DNA from: Granulicella sp. WH15
GTDB taxonomy: Bacteria; Acidobacteriota; Terriglobia; Terriglobales; Acidobacteriaceae
DNA length: 64,000 nt
Direction: 5' to 3'
NCBI RefSeq assembly: GCF_009914315.1
Contig: NZ_CP042596.1
Span: forward strand, 1,426,001-1,490,000
Shown here: positions 25,222-33,044 of the stretch, in pieces
How positions within the stretch are numbered: position 1 is the stretch's first letter
Layout: the number at the start of each line of letters is the position of its first letter
Translations under genes and position numbers: made by a program
The notes under the pieces: generated by a model
Seen by the model: only the letters and a program-made list of their open reading frames with translations
Told to the model about the DNA's origin: nothing
Databases searched by the model: none

Positions 25222-26199
25222 ATGCAGCTTCGTAAGCTATTGTTTCTGGTCTCGTTTTGCGCACTTGCCGTCATCTCCTTGAATGGATGTAAGGCGAAGC
25301 CATCATCCGATGGGCTTATCCCCATCACGTTGCAGACGGATTGGTATCCGCAGCCGGAGATGGGCGGCTTCTACGAGGCGAAGATGCAGGGGCTGTATAA
25401 GGCGGCGGGGCTTGACGTCACCATCGCGCCGGGCGGCCCGATGGTGGTGGCGCAGCAGCAGGTGGCGAGCGGCGCGGCACAGTTTGCCATGGGGTCGTCC
25501 GACCAGGTGCTGGTCTTCCACTCGCATGGCTTGCCGCTGGTGGCCGTGGGAGCGACCATGCAGCAGGACCCGCAGTGCGTCATGGTGCACGAGGAGTCGC
25601 CGGTCCACGGCTTCGCCGACCTTGAGGGCCATACGCTCGCGGTCAAGCCCGGCTCCATCTGGTTCCAGTACCTGCTCAAGCGTTACGGCCTGCACAGCGT
25701 GCGCGAGATCCCCGCGACCTATAGCGTCGCTAACTTTCTGCAAGACCCCAACTACGCGCAGCAGTGCTTCGTAACCTCGGAGCCGTACTTTGCGCGCAAG
25801 GCCGGGGCCAAGGTGCGGACGTTGCTTATCAGCTCGACCGGCTACCAGCCCTACCGCGTTATCTTTGCCTCAAAGCAGTTTCTGGATGAGCATCCCGATG
25901 TCGTGGCGAAGTTCGTAAAGGCCTCTATGCAAGGTTGGCAGAGCTATCTCGCCGATCCGGCGCAGGTGAACGCGGAGCTATCGAAGCTGAACCCCGCGAT
26001 GAGCCCCGAGCAGATGCAGTACAGCGTGGAGACGCTGAAATCCGGCCACTTTATTGACGGAGCTGGTACACCCGATTCGCATCTGGGGCACTTTACCGCC
26101 GCGCGTTGGAACGCCACGTACCAGCAGCTGGTTGACCTTAAAGTGCTGGAGAGGCCGATTGATCCGGCCTCTGCCTACAGCCTGAAGTTTGTCCCTTAG
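25222..26199 (+). CDS. ABC transporter substrate-binding lipoprotein, NMT1/THI5-like (ThiY class)
   Basis: 325 residues. A lipoprotein signal peptide ends in L-N-G-C (Cys about 23). The NMT1/THI5 domain begins with T-L-Q-T-D-W-Y-P-Q-P-E-M-G-G-F-Y-E-A and continues with G-L-Y-K-A-A-G-L-D-V; these are hallmarks of thiamine-pyrimidine and riboflavin-type binding proteins. GGAG lies 9 nt before ATG. It is the missing component of the importer at 18234-19792. The ligand is probably a small aromatic heterocycle. Its stop codon overlaps that of the convergent YdiJ-like gene. Confidence 0.88.
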   Translation: MQLRKLLFLVSFCALAVISLNGCKAKPSSDGLIPITLQTDWYPQPEMGGFYEAKMQGLYKAAGLDVTIAPGGPMVVAQQQVASGAAQFAMGSSDQVLVFHSHGLPLVAVGATMQQDPQCVMVHEESPVHGFADLEGHTLAVKPGSIWFQYLLKRYGLHSVREIPATYSVANFLQDPNYAQQCFVTSEPYFARKAGAKVRTLLISSTGYQPYRVIFASKQFLDEHPDVVAKFVKASMQGWQSYLADPAQVNAELSKLNPAMSPEQMQYSVETLKSGHFIDGAGTPDSHLGHFTAARWNATYQQLVDLKVLERPIDPASAYSLKFVP

Positions 26200-29132
26200 G
26201 CGGACGTGCCCCGCAGCACTTCCGCCAGGTGCATCGGGCGGGCGGAGGTGTTCTGCGTGATCTGCTCGGAGCAACTGAAGCCGTCGGTGAGGATGATGGT
26301 GTCGGCTGCGGCATCGCGCACGGCAGGCAGCAGCACGCGGTTGCCGAGCGTCTGCGAGACCTCGTACTTGTCGTCCTCGAAGCCGAAGGGACCGGCCATG
26401 CCGCAGCAGCCGGAGTCGAGCAAGCGCACCTTTGCGCCGGTCATGCGCAGCAGCTTCATCTCGTCGTTCATGCCTGCGACGGAGCGATGATGGCAGTGGC
26501 CGTGGACGATGATCTCCTTGTGGGCAGAGATAACCGGCGGCTGGTAATTCGGGGCGAAGCGGACCAGGAACTCGCTGAGCAGGAAGGTCTGGTCGCGGAG
26601 CTTCTTCGCGCGAGGATCGTTGGGGAGCAGGTTGGTCAGCTCATCGCGGAAGACCGAGGCGCAGCTCGGCTCGAGGACCACGACGGGCGTTCCAACGGCG
26701 AGTTGCGGAGCCAATGCGTCGAGGATATCGAGCAGGTACTGCTTGGCGGTGTCGAGAAGGCCGAAGTCATAGAGCGGGCGTCCACAGCAGAGGTGACGCT
26801 TCGGTAGCTCGATCTCGAAGCCCGCGTCGCGAAGGACGTGGTCGGCGGCCTGCATGGTGGCGGGGTGGAAGTAGTTGTTGAAGGTGTCGGCCCAGAGCAT
26901 CACCTTGGGCAGTGTTTCGAGGTGCCGCTGTGGCTTGCGGGTACGCGTGTAGGCCTTGGCGAAGCGCGGAAAGATGCGGTTGGGATGGATGTGCAGCGTG
27001 GACTTGATGATCGACTTGATGCCGGGCGCGTTGTTGATAGCGTTGACCAGGCCGGGGAAGTACGACGCGATGCGGGCCAGCCGGTCGATACGACCGAAGG
27101 CGTGGTGCGCGATGGGGCGCGGCTTGTGCTCGTAGTGGTGCGAGAGGAACTCGGCCTTGTAAGTGGCCATGTCGACCGAGACCGGACACTCGCTCTTGCA
27201 GGCCTTGCAGGAGAGGCAGAGGTCGAGCGACTCGCGGACCTGCTCGTTCTGCCAGCGGTCGGCGAGTGCCTCGCTGCCCGTGGGGGTGCCGTCGCCCTGC
27301 ATCAGCTCCCAGAGCAGGTGGGCGCGGCCCCGGGTGGAGTGAAGCTCCTCGCCGGTGGCCATGAAGCTGGGGCACATGGTTCCGGCGTCGGTCTTGCGGC
27401 AGGCTCCCACGCCCACGCAGCGTAGCGCGGCTGAGGCCATGGAGCCTTTGTCCTCGGCGAAGGCGAAGTGGGTCTCGGGCTTCCAGGGAGCGTAGTCGGC
27501 ACCCAGGCGGAGGTCTTCGTGGGCCTCGTGCGCGTCGATGAGCTTGCCGGGGTTCATGCGGTTGGTGGGGTCCCACAGGCGCTTGAAGACACGGAAGGCC
27601 TCCATCAACTCGGGGCCGAACATCTTGGGCAGCAGGGTTCCACGAGCCTGTCCGTCTCCGTGTTCGCCCGAGAGCGAGCCGCCGTGCGCGAGGCAGATAT
27701 CGGCGGCGCGGTCGATGAACTCGCGGAAGGCGAGGATTCCGGCCTCGGTCTCGAGGTCGAAGTTGAAGCGCATGTGCACGCAGCCCTGGCCGAAGTGGCC
27801 ATACATGGGGCTGAAGTAGCCGTACTCCTGCATGAGCGCGCTGAGGGCGCGGAGGTAGGAGCCGAGCTGGGTGGGATCGACGGCGGCGTCCTCCCAGCCC
27901 TCCCAGCCGGTGCCGACGCCGGGGATGAAGGCGGTCGCGCCCAGGCCGGACTCGCGGATGTGCCAGACGCGGCTGGCCTCGGCGGGCGTGTAGATGCGGG
28001 AGTCGGGCGCGACGGGGAGCGTGGCCAGTGATGCGGCCAGGGCTGCGGCTTTGGCGTCGGACTCGGCCTGGGTGTCGCCGCCGAACTCGGCCAGCAGAAA
28101 GCCGCGGCCCTCGGGCAGCAGGGTAAGGTCGTCGAGGGACTTCTGCTTGCGGCGCAGGGCGTCGAGCAGGTAGCCGTCGATGCCTTCGAGGCCGATGAGC
28201 GGGTGCGAGAGCAGGTGCGGGACTTGATCGGCGGCGACGTAGATGTCTGAAAAGCCAATACCCAAGAGGGTGCGATAGGGTGGAGACTGCACGAGTCGCA
28301 ACGTGGCCCCGAGGATGACGGCGCAGGTGCCTTCGCTGCCGACGAGGGCGCGGGCGATGTTGAATCCGTTCTCGGGCAGCAGCTCGTCGAGATTGAAGCC
28401 GGAGACGCGGCGGGGGATATCAGGGAAGCGCTCGCGGACCTGATTGGAGTGGCGGTCGCGCAGGTCTTTCAAACCCGCGTAGATAGCGCCGATGCGTCCA
28501 CCGGCGGCGATGTGAGCTTCGAGTTCTTCCTCTGTCGTGGGGCCGACGGTGAGGCGGGTTCCATCGTAGAGCAGCAGGTCGAGCGAGACGATGTTGTCGA
28601 CCGTCTTGCCGCCCATCAGAGCGTGGACCCCGCAGGAGTTGTTGCCGATCATGCCGCCGAGGGTGCAGCGGCTGTGCGTGGCGGGGTCGGGCGCGAAGGT
28701 TAGGTTGAACTTTTCGGCGGCGTCGCGCAGACGGTCCAGCACGATGCCGGGCTGAACGTGGACCGTGCGGGCCTCTGTGTCGATGGGGTCCATGCCGTTC
28801 ATGTACTTCGAGAAGTCTAAGATGACGGCGAAGTTGCAGCTCTGTCCGGCGAGGCCGGTGCCCGCGCCACGAGAGAGGATGGGCGCGTCGAAGCGGCGGC
28901 AGACGTCCACGGCGGCGATCACGTCGGCCTCATCGCGCGGGATGACGAGGCCGATGGGGATATGCCGGTAGTTGGAGGCGTCGGTGGCGTAGAGCGCCTT
29001 CGACGCCGGATCGAAGCGCACCTCGCCGCAGATGGCTTCGCGGAGCGCCTCTTCAAGCGCGTCGGACTGAGGGAAGCGGAGGTGCGCCCGGGCGTGGGAG
29101 CTGGGGAGCAGGACGAAAGGAGAAGCCGCCAT
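26196..29132 (-). CDS. ydiJ: FAD-linked oxidase / iron-sulfur fusion dehydrogenase, YdiJ-like (D-2-hydroxyglutarate dehydrogenase candidate)
   Basis: 978 residues. Residues about 60-270 are an FAD_binding_4 domain (L-S-R-G-A-G-T-G-L-A-G-Q near 87, G-N-N-S-C-G-V-H near 162), then the FAD-oxidase C domain. Next comes a ferredoxin-like section with C-x-x-C-x-x-C-x-x-x-C-P (C-L-S-C-K-A-C-K-S-E-C-P) and an additional Cys cluster. The end has two cysteine-rich CCG modules (H-L-C-C-G-R-P and S-G-C-C-G-M-A-G). Domain order and length match YdiJ, which oxidises D-2-hydroxyglutarate. The HglS-like gene lies 21 bp upstream in the same operon and would supply that substrate. D-lactate or glycolate oxidation are alternatives. 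Confidence 0.82.
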   Translation of the reverse strand: MAASPFVLLPSSHARAHLRFPQSDALEEALREAICGEVRFDPASKALYATDASNYRHIPIGLVIPRDEADVIAAVDVCRRFDAPILSRGAGTGLAGQSCNFAVILDFSKYMNGMDPIDTEARTVHVQPGIVLDRLRDAAEKFNLTFAPDPATHSRCTLGGMIGNNSCGVHALMGGKTVDNIVSLDLLLYDGTRLTVGPTTEEELEAHIAAGGRIGAIYAGLKDLRDRHSNQVRERFPDIPRRVSGFNLDELLPENGFNIARALVGSEGTCAVILGATLRLVQSPPYRTLLGIGFSDIYVAADQVPHLLSHPLIGLEGIDGYLLDALRRKQKSLDDLTLLPEGRGFLLAEFGGDTQAESDAKAAALAASLATLPVAPDSRIYTPAEASRVWHIRESGLGATAFIPGVGTGWEGWEDAAVDPTQLGSYLRALSALMQEYGYFSPMYGHFGQGCVHMRFNFDLETEAGILAFREFIDRAADICLAHGGSLSGEHGDGQARGTLLPKMFGPELMEAFRVFKRLWDPTNRMNPGKLIDAHEAHEDLRLGADYAPWKPETHFAFAEDKGSMASAALRCVGVGACRKTDAGTMCPSFMATGEELHSTRGRAHLLWELMQGDGTPTGSEALADRWQNEQVRESLDLCLSCKACKSECPVSVDMATYKAEFLSHHYEHKPRPIAHHAFGRIDRLARIASYFPGLVNAINNAPGIKSIIKSTLHIHPNRIFPRFAKAYTRTRKPQRHLETLPKVMLWADTFNNYFHPATMQAADHVLRDAGFEIELPKRHLCCGRPLYDFGLLDTAKQYLLDILDALAPQLAVGTPVVVLEPSCASVFRDELTNLLPNDPRAKKLRDQTFLLSEFLVRFAPNYQPPVISAHKEIIVHGHCHHRSVAGMNDEMKLLRMTGAKVRLLDSGCCGMAGPFGFEDDKYEVSQTLGNRVLLPAVRDAAADTIILTDGFSCSEQITQNTSARPMHLAEVLRGTSA

Positions 29133-29153
29133 TTGTATCCGATCCGGTTGCGT

Positions 29154-30185
29154 TTAGCTGGTTGCGGTCATCTTGAAGATGGCCTGGGCGTTCGATGGGT
29201 CGAAGCTGAGATCAAGTATCGGCGCGGTCTGCGTGGCCTCGCCAGGGATGAAGTCGCGGGCGATGAACTCGAGGAAGGAGCCGGGCACCTCGCGCTCGAC
29301 GAGGGAGCCCGAGGCATCGCGGAAGCTGCGCATGACGCGGGCGGCGTGGAAGGCGGTCTGACGGACGCGGCCCGAGCCCGAGACCTCGACCTTGTCCTTC
29401 ATGGGCTGGCCGAGGGCCTTCTGCTCAATCGTCAGCTTCTCGACATCCTGCACGCGATCCGTTGCGTGGTTGAAGGCGTTGCCCTCGGTGGATATCCAGG
29501 CCATTTCGGCGGAGTGCGGCAGCAGGGCCTCGTAGTCGGCAAGCGTGGGCACATCGTGCTGGCGGTCGAAGCAGAGGACCAGCGCAGGTAGCAGGGCCAC
29601 GGCGTCGGCGATGGAGAGTGAGCCTTCCACCTCAAGTTTCGTGAGCAGGGCCACGGCTTCGGGTGCGAGAGGGTCTTTCGAGGAAGAGGTGACGCGCGTT
29701 ACGGCCTCGCCAAACTCGGCGGGGAAGCGGTCGACGTGTAGCTCGCTGATGAAGAACTGGGCGATGGTCTCGGGGTGCTCGGCCTGGGCGTAGGAGCGGC
29801 CGGTCATGCGCAGGCGCTCGAGCGGGTAGGTGCCACGCAGTTGGTAGCCGAGCGGACGCAGGATGCGCATGATGGCCTCTTGTCCACCGGGAAGAGCGCC
29901 CATGCCCGCGAGATCGACCGTGCGGACCGCGCCGTGGTCGTGCAGGATGGTGCCGCCATGCTCGAGGCAACGTTCCACGTAAAGGGCGGCGGCGGGAACG
30001 CGGGCGATGAGGTCTTCGAAGAGCAGCACGTTGAGCGCCTGGGCCAGGACTGCGCGGCTGACTCGGTTGCCGGGTGCGAGCAGAGCCGGGTCGAGGGTGA
30101 GGATGCGAAGCAGGCGGCCGGTGCGCTCGGGCCCAATGACGGGCGTAAGGATCTGTTCGAGGACGATGGGCTCAGACGATGGCAT
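29154..30185 (-). CDS. hglS: 2-oxoadipate dioxygenase/decarboxylase, HglS-like (DUF1338)
   Basis: 343 residues, close to the normal DUF1338 length. The iron-binding pattern is recognisable: His in H-D-H-G-A-V-R-T-V-D near residue 76, His in N-A-F-N-H-A-T-D-R near 240 and Glu in F-L-E-F-I-A-R-D near 310. In Pseudomonas putida HglS converts 2-oxoadipate to D-2-hydroxyglutarate at the end of D-lysine catabolism. CGGAG precedes ATG 30185; the frame stays open further upstream but without homology. It is followed by the YdiJ-like gene, giving a two-step 2-oxoadipate to 2-oxoglutarate module. Confidence 0.85.
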   Translation of the reverse strand: MPSSEPIVLEQILTPVIGPERTGRLLRILTLDPALLAPGNRVSRAVLAQALNVLLFEDLIARVPAAALYVERCLEHGGTILHDHGAVRTVDLAGMGALPGGQEAIMRILRPLGYQLRGTYPLERLRMTGRSYAQAEHPETIAQFFISELHVDRFPAEFGEAVTRVTSSSKDPLAPEAVALLTKLEVEGSLSIADAVALLPALVLCFDRQHDVPTLADYEALLPHSAEMAWISTEGNAFNHATDRVQDVEKLTIEQKALGQPMKDKVEVSGSGRVRQTAFHAARVMRSFRDASGSLVEREVPGSFLEFIARDFIPGEATQTAPILDLSFDPSNAQAIFKMTATS

Positions 30186-30320
30186 GGGAACTCCGTGTGG
30201 CGGCTGATTCAGCGGTTCTTGCATGATAGCCCGAGGCTGGATTGAGCGACAATCTGTATCTTGCCGGTCCTCGAGCAGGAAGCCACGTAACATGGGGCCG
30301 AATGCAGAAATGGAGCTGCG

Positions 30321-30722
30321 ATGAGAACGGATTTGCTGCGATTCAACGGTGCTGTCGAACGCGATCCCGCCATTGGTGCGTGGATGAAGGAGCATGAAGG
30401 AGAGTTGGGAGCCATCGCGCAGCAGTGGTTTGAGGTGATGCGAAGCTGCGGGGATGAGGTCCGGGAGGTCTTGCACGACGGTTGTCCGGTCGCCTGTCTG
30501 GGCGATGCTCCCTTCGGCTACGTCAATGTATTCACCTCGCACGTGAATGTGGGGTTCTTTCACGGCGCGGCACTACCGGACCAGGCCCGCTTGTTGCAAG
30601 GTGCTGGCAAGTTTATGCGCCATGTGAAGCTGCGACCGGGAACCGCTACAGATGCCGCGGCGCTCGGCAGGCTTATCGAGGCAGCGTATCTGGATATCAA
30701 GGCGCGCGTTGAAAACGGCTAG
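30321..30722 (+). CDS. DUF1801-type small protein
   Basis: 133 residues, no signal peptide or membrane segment. The pattern (N-terminal helices, V-L-H-D-G-C-P-V-A, then G-Y-V-N-V-F-T-S-H-V-N-V-G-F-F-H-G and a C-terminal R-H-V-K-L region) fits the DUF1801/YdhG-like fold. Its function is unknown. ATG has GGAG upstream. It stands alone between two minus-strand groups, with 135 bp before it and the convergent MFS gene 8 bp after it. Confidence 0.7.
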   Translation: MRTDLLRFNGAVERDPAIGAWMKEHEGELGAIAQQWFEVMRSCGDEVREVLHDGCPVACLGDAPFGYVNVFTSHVNVGFFHGAALPDQARLLQGAGKFMRHVKLRPGTATDAAALGRLIEAAYLDIKARVENG

Positions 30723-30730
30723 CTGCGCCC

Positions 30731-31978
30731 TCAGGCCTCTTCGCCCATGCCGCGTGTGCAGTCTATTTGGGAGAAGATCAACGCGGCGATCAGCACCATG
30801 GCGGCGACTCCGCGCAGCGGGAGGTTGTAGTCGCCGGTGGCCTTGATGATGTAGCCGAAGACGACGGTGCACACCCAGCCGCCGAGGTTGCCCGCCGTAT
30901 TCATGACGCCCGTGGCTGTGCCGCCGTAGCGTCCGCCCAGGCTCATGCACATGGCCCAGGCAGAGGGCAGCATCAGGTCCATGACGCCGAAGCCGAGCGT
31001 GGACAGGACGACGATGGCCGCGTGGCCATGCACGAGGCTCATGCTGAGCAGCAGGGCGCTGGTGGCGATGAGGCAGAGGCTTGTGACCCAGCGGTAGGTT
31101 CGCCGTGCGCCATGGTGCTCGACCAGACGCTCGCTGACGACTCCGCCGACGAGGTTTCCGGCCAGCCCCATGACGAAGGGGAACGATGCGAAGATGCCCA
31201 TCTGCGCGACGGAGAGGCCCGCGCCGCGTACCAGCCAGGTGGTGAACCAGCCGTAGTAGAACCAGCTTCCCCACGCGTAGCAGAAGTAGGCGAGGACGAG
31301 CAGCCAGAGTTGGGGCAGGGCGAAGAGACGTCGCCATGGGATGGCATGATGCGTGGCTCCGTGCGCGATCTGTCCGGCGCGGATCTCTTCTAACTCACCG
31401 GAGGTAATTCCGGGCATCTCAGACGGGTCATTGCGGAACCACAGCCACCAAGCCGCCGACCATGCGAGGCCCACGCAGCCGAGGACCCAGAAGACTCCGC
31501 GCCAGCCGACGTGGCGGGCGAGCGGCACCAGCAGCAGGGGAGCCAGTGCTCCGCCCAGACGGCTTGCGCCCCAGATGAATCCCTGGGCGCGGGCGTGCTC
31601 GTTCTTGGGGAACCAGCGCGAGAGCACTCCCGCCGCATTGGGATAGGCTCCGGCTGCTCCGACGCCGAAGAGGAAGCGTGCGGCGGTGATCTGGAAGAAG
31701 CTGCGGCACCAGCCGGTGAGCGCGGTGAAGCCGGACCACCAGACCGTGATGCGCGTCAGCTCGAGGCGTTGGCCGTTGCGGTCGCCGAAGGCCCCGGAGG
31801 GTATCTCGAAGAGCGCGTTGGCCAGCACATAGGAGCTGAGCACCCAGCCCCACTGCTCGGGTGTCAGGTGCAGCTCGCCGCGGATGCCGGGCTCGGCAAC
31901 AGGAATGGCGAGCCGGTCCAGAAAGGTGATGACCGAGACCACGCACAGCAATCCCAGAACGCCATGCCGCTTCTTCAA
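30731..31978 (-). CDS. MFS transporter, anion:cation symporter (ACS) family
   Basis: 415 residues with about 12 transmembrane helices. Loop motifs include G-A-F-G-D-R-N-G-Q-R between helices 2 and 3 and R-F-L-F-G-V-G-A-A-G-A-Y-P-N in helix 4, typical of ACS carriers for hexuronates, tartrate and other organic acids. It starts at TTG, overlapping the racemase stop (TTGA), so it is translationally coupled to that gene. Likely task: proton-driven uptake of a carboxylic acid. The pairing with an Asp/Glu-racemase family member points to an amino- or keto-acid type ligand. Confidence 0.88.
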   Translation of the reverse strand: MKKRHGVLGLLCVVSVITFLDRLAIPVAEPGIRGELHLTPEQWGWVLSSYVLANALFEIPSGAFGDRNGQRLELTRITVWWSGFTALTGWCRSFFQITAARFLFGVGAAGAYPNAAGVLSRWFPKNEHARAQGFIWGASRLGGALAPLLLVPLARHVGWRGVFWVLGCVGLAWSAAWWLWFRNDPSEMPGITSGELEEIRAGQIAHGATHHAIPWRRLFALPQLWLLVLAYFCYAWGSWFYYGWFTTWLVRGAGLSVAQMGIFASFPFVMGLAGNLVGGVVSERLVEHHGARRTYRWVTSLCLIATSALLLSMSLVHGHAAIVVLSTLGFGVMDLMLPSAWAMCMSLGGRYGGTATGVMNTAGNLGGWVCTVVFGYIIKATGDYNLPLRGVAAMVLIAALIFSQIDCTRGMGEEA

Positions 31979-32658
31979 CGTGCCGCCGATCCGTTGCGGG
32001 AGGCCATGATCTCCGCCGCGCGCCGTACTGCCAGCTCAGGGCTGCTGAGCACGGGCATGGCCAGCAGGCCCTCGGGCATCGCCTTCACCACGCGCGCCAT
32101 GGAGGCCTGAGCCAGCACGACCACGTCGACACCCTTCATGTCGTTCTGCAAAGCCTGGCTCAAGATGCGGTCGTGGGTCGCGGTGTCTCCGGCGAGCACG
32201 GCGTCGAAGGCTCCGTCGCAGAGCGAGGAGACGATCTCGATCTCCCTGCCTGCCTCGGCAGCCTTGGCCTGGAGCAGCGCGATGGTGGGTTCGAGCGTCG
32301 TGCGCAGCGTGGCCATCACGCCGATGCGGCGGCCCATCCGCACGGCCTGCTCGGCCATCGCGTCATCCACGCGGACGACGGGGAAGTCGAAGAGCTGCTT
32401 GCCTAGCTCGACGCCCGCGCCGATGGAGGAGCAGGTGACCATCACGGCGTCAGCACCGGACATCTCGGCCGACTCGATCATGGCGAGCAGCCGCCGCATG
32501 GTCACGCGGCGCAGGTATCCGTTGCGGATCGTGTCCTTGATGAGGCTCTCGTCCACCATGTGAAAGATCGTAGTCTCAGGCATCTGTTCGGCACAGAGAG
32601 CACCGAACAGCGGGGTCAGGGTGGGGCTTGTGTGAATCAATGCAAGGGTCTGCGCCAC
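31975..32658 (-). CDS. Asp/Glu/hydantoin racemase superfamily protein
   Basis: 227 residues. The first catalytic Cys is present in V-T-C-S-S-I-G (Cys76). The second active-site position reads V-L-A-Q-A-S-M where classic racemases have a Cys (L-G-C-T), so a normal two-base racemase mechanism is doubtful. The L-A-Q-A-S subfamily is common but its reaction is unsettled; isomerase or decarboxylase activity is possible. GTG start with CTGGAGG upstream. It is the first gene of a two-gene operon with the MFS carrier. Confidence 0.8.
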   Translation of the reverse strand: MAQTLALIHTSPTLTPLFGALCAEQMPETTIFHMVDESLIKDTIRNGYLRRVTMRRLLAMIESAEMSGADAVMVTCSSIGAGVELGKQLFDFPVVRVDDAMAEQAVRMGRRIGVMATLRTTLEPTIALLQAKAAEAGREIEIVSSLCDGAFDAVLAGDTATHDRILSQALQNDMKGVDVVVLAQASMARVVKAMPEGLLAMPVLSSPELAVRRAAEIMASRNGSAAR

Positions 32659-33044
32659 GTCGGGTCATCCTCCAGAAACACCGTTAGAAACACCATCAGG
32701 AACGTCATGCTCCGCCACTCTCGTGGCCGCGGCATGGGACGACTCTCCTTCTACGCGGAGCTTGCCTCTTAGTAAAGATGAGTTTGCTCTCGAGTGGCGT
32801 AACCGCGGGGAACCAGCGCGTAAGGCCATCTCAATGAACCGCATAGCGGAACGCTTCGGCTCTTGCGGCGTCGTGGAATATCGCGGCCTGCCCTGGCTTC
32901 CATTGTCCATCATGGACGGGTTTGAGACACAATGCGATTCCTGCATGGATAAATCAGGCGAGAACGTTTTATGCTGGCTCACGTTTATTGCAGAAGTTGC
33001 AGCGCAGGTCTAAGAGTTATTGAGTTATCTCCGAGAGGTTCCGC
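32659..33044. other. 386-bp divergent intergenic region
   Basis: It separates the minus-strand racemase operon from the plus-strand GH42 operon and must hold both promoters. Short open frames on both strands (32665-32982 minus, 32723-33013 plus) show no family features or good ribosome sites. TTGCAG (32988-32993) and TAAGAG (33011-33016) at 17-bp spacing are a weak promoter candidate for GH42. A direct repeat GAGTTATTGAGTTAT follows at 33014. Confidence 0.4.

Noticed and set aside
32665..32982. Short open frames on both strands in the 386-bp divergent gap before the GH42 operon
   Set aside because: Neither shows a conserved motif, a ribosome binding site or plausible composition; the gap is better explained as regulatory DNA.
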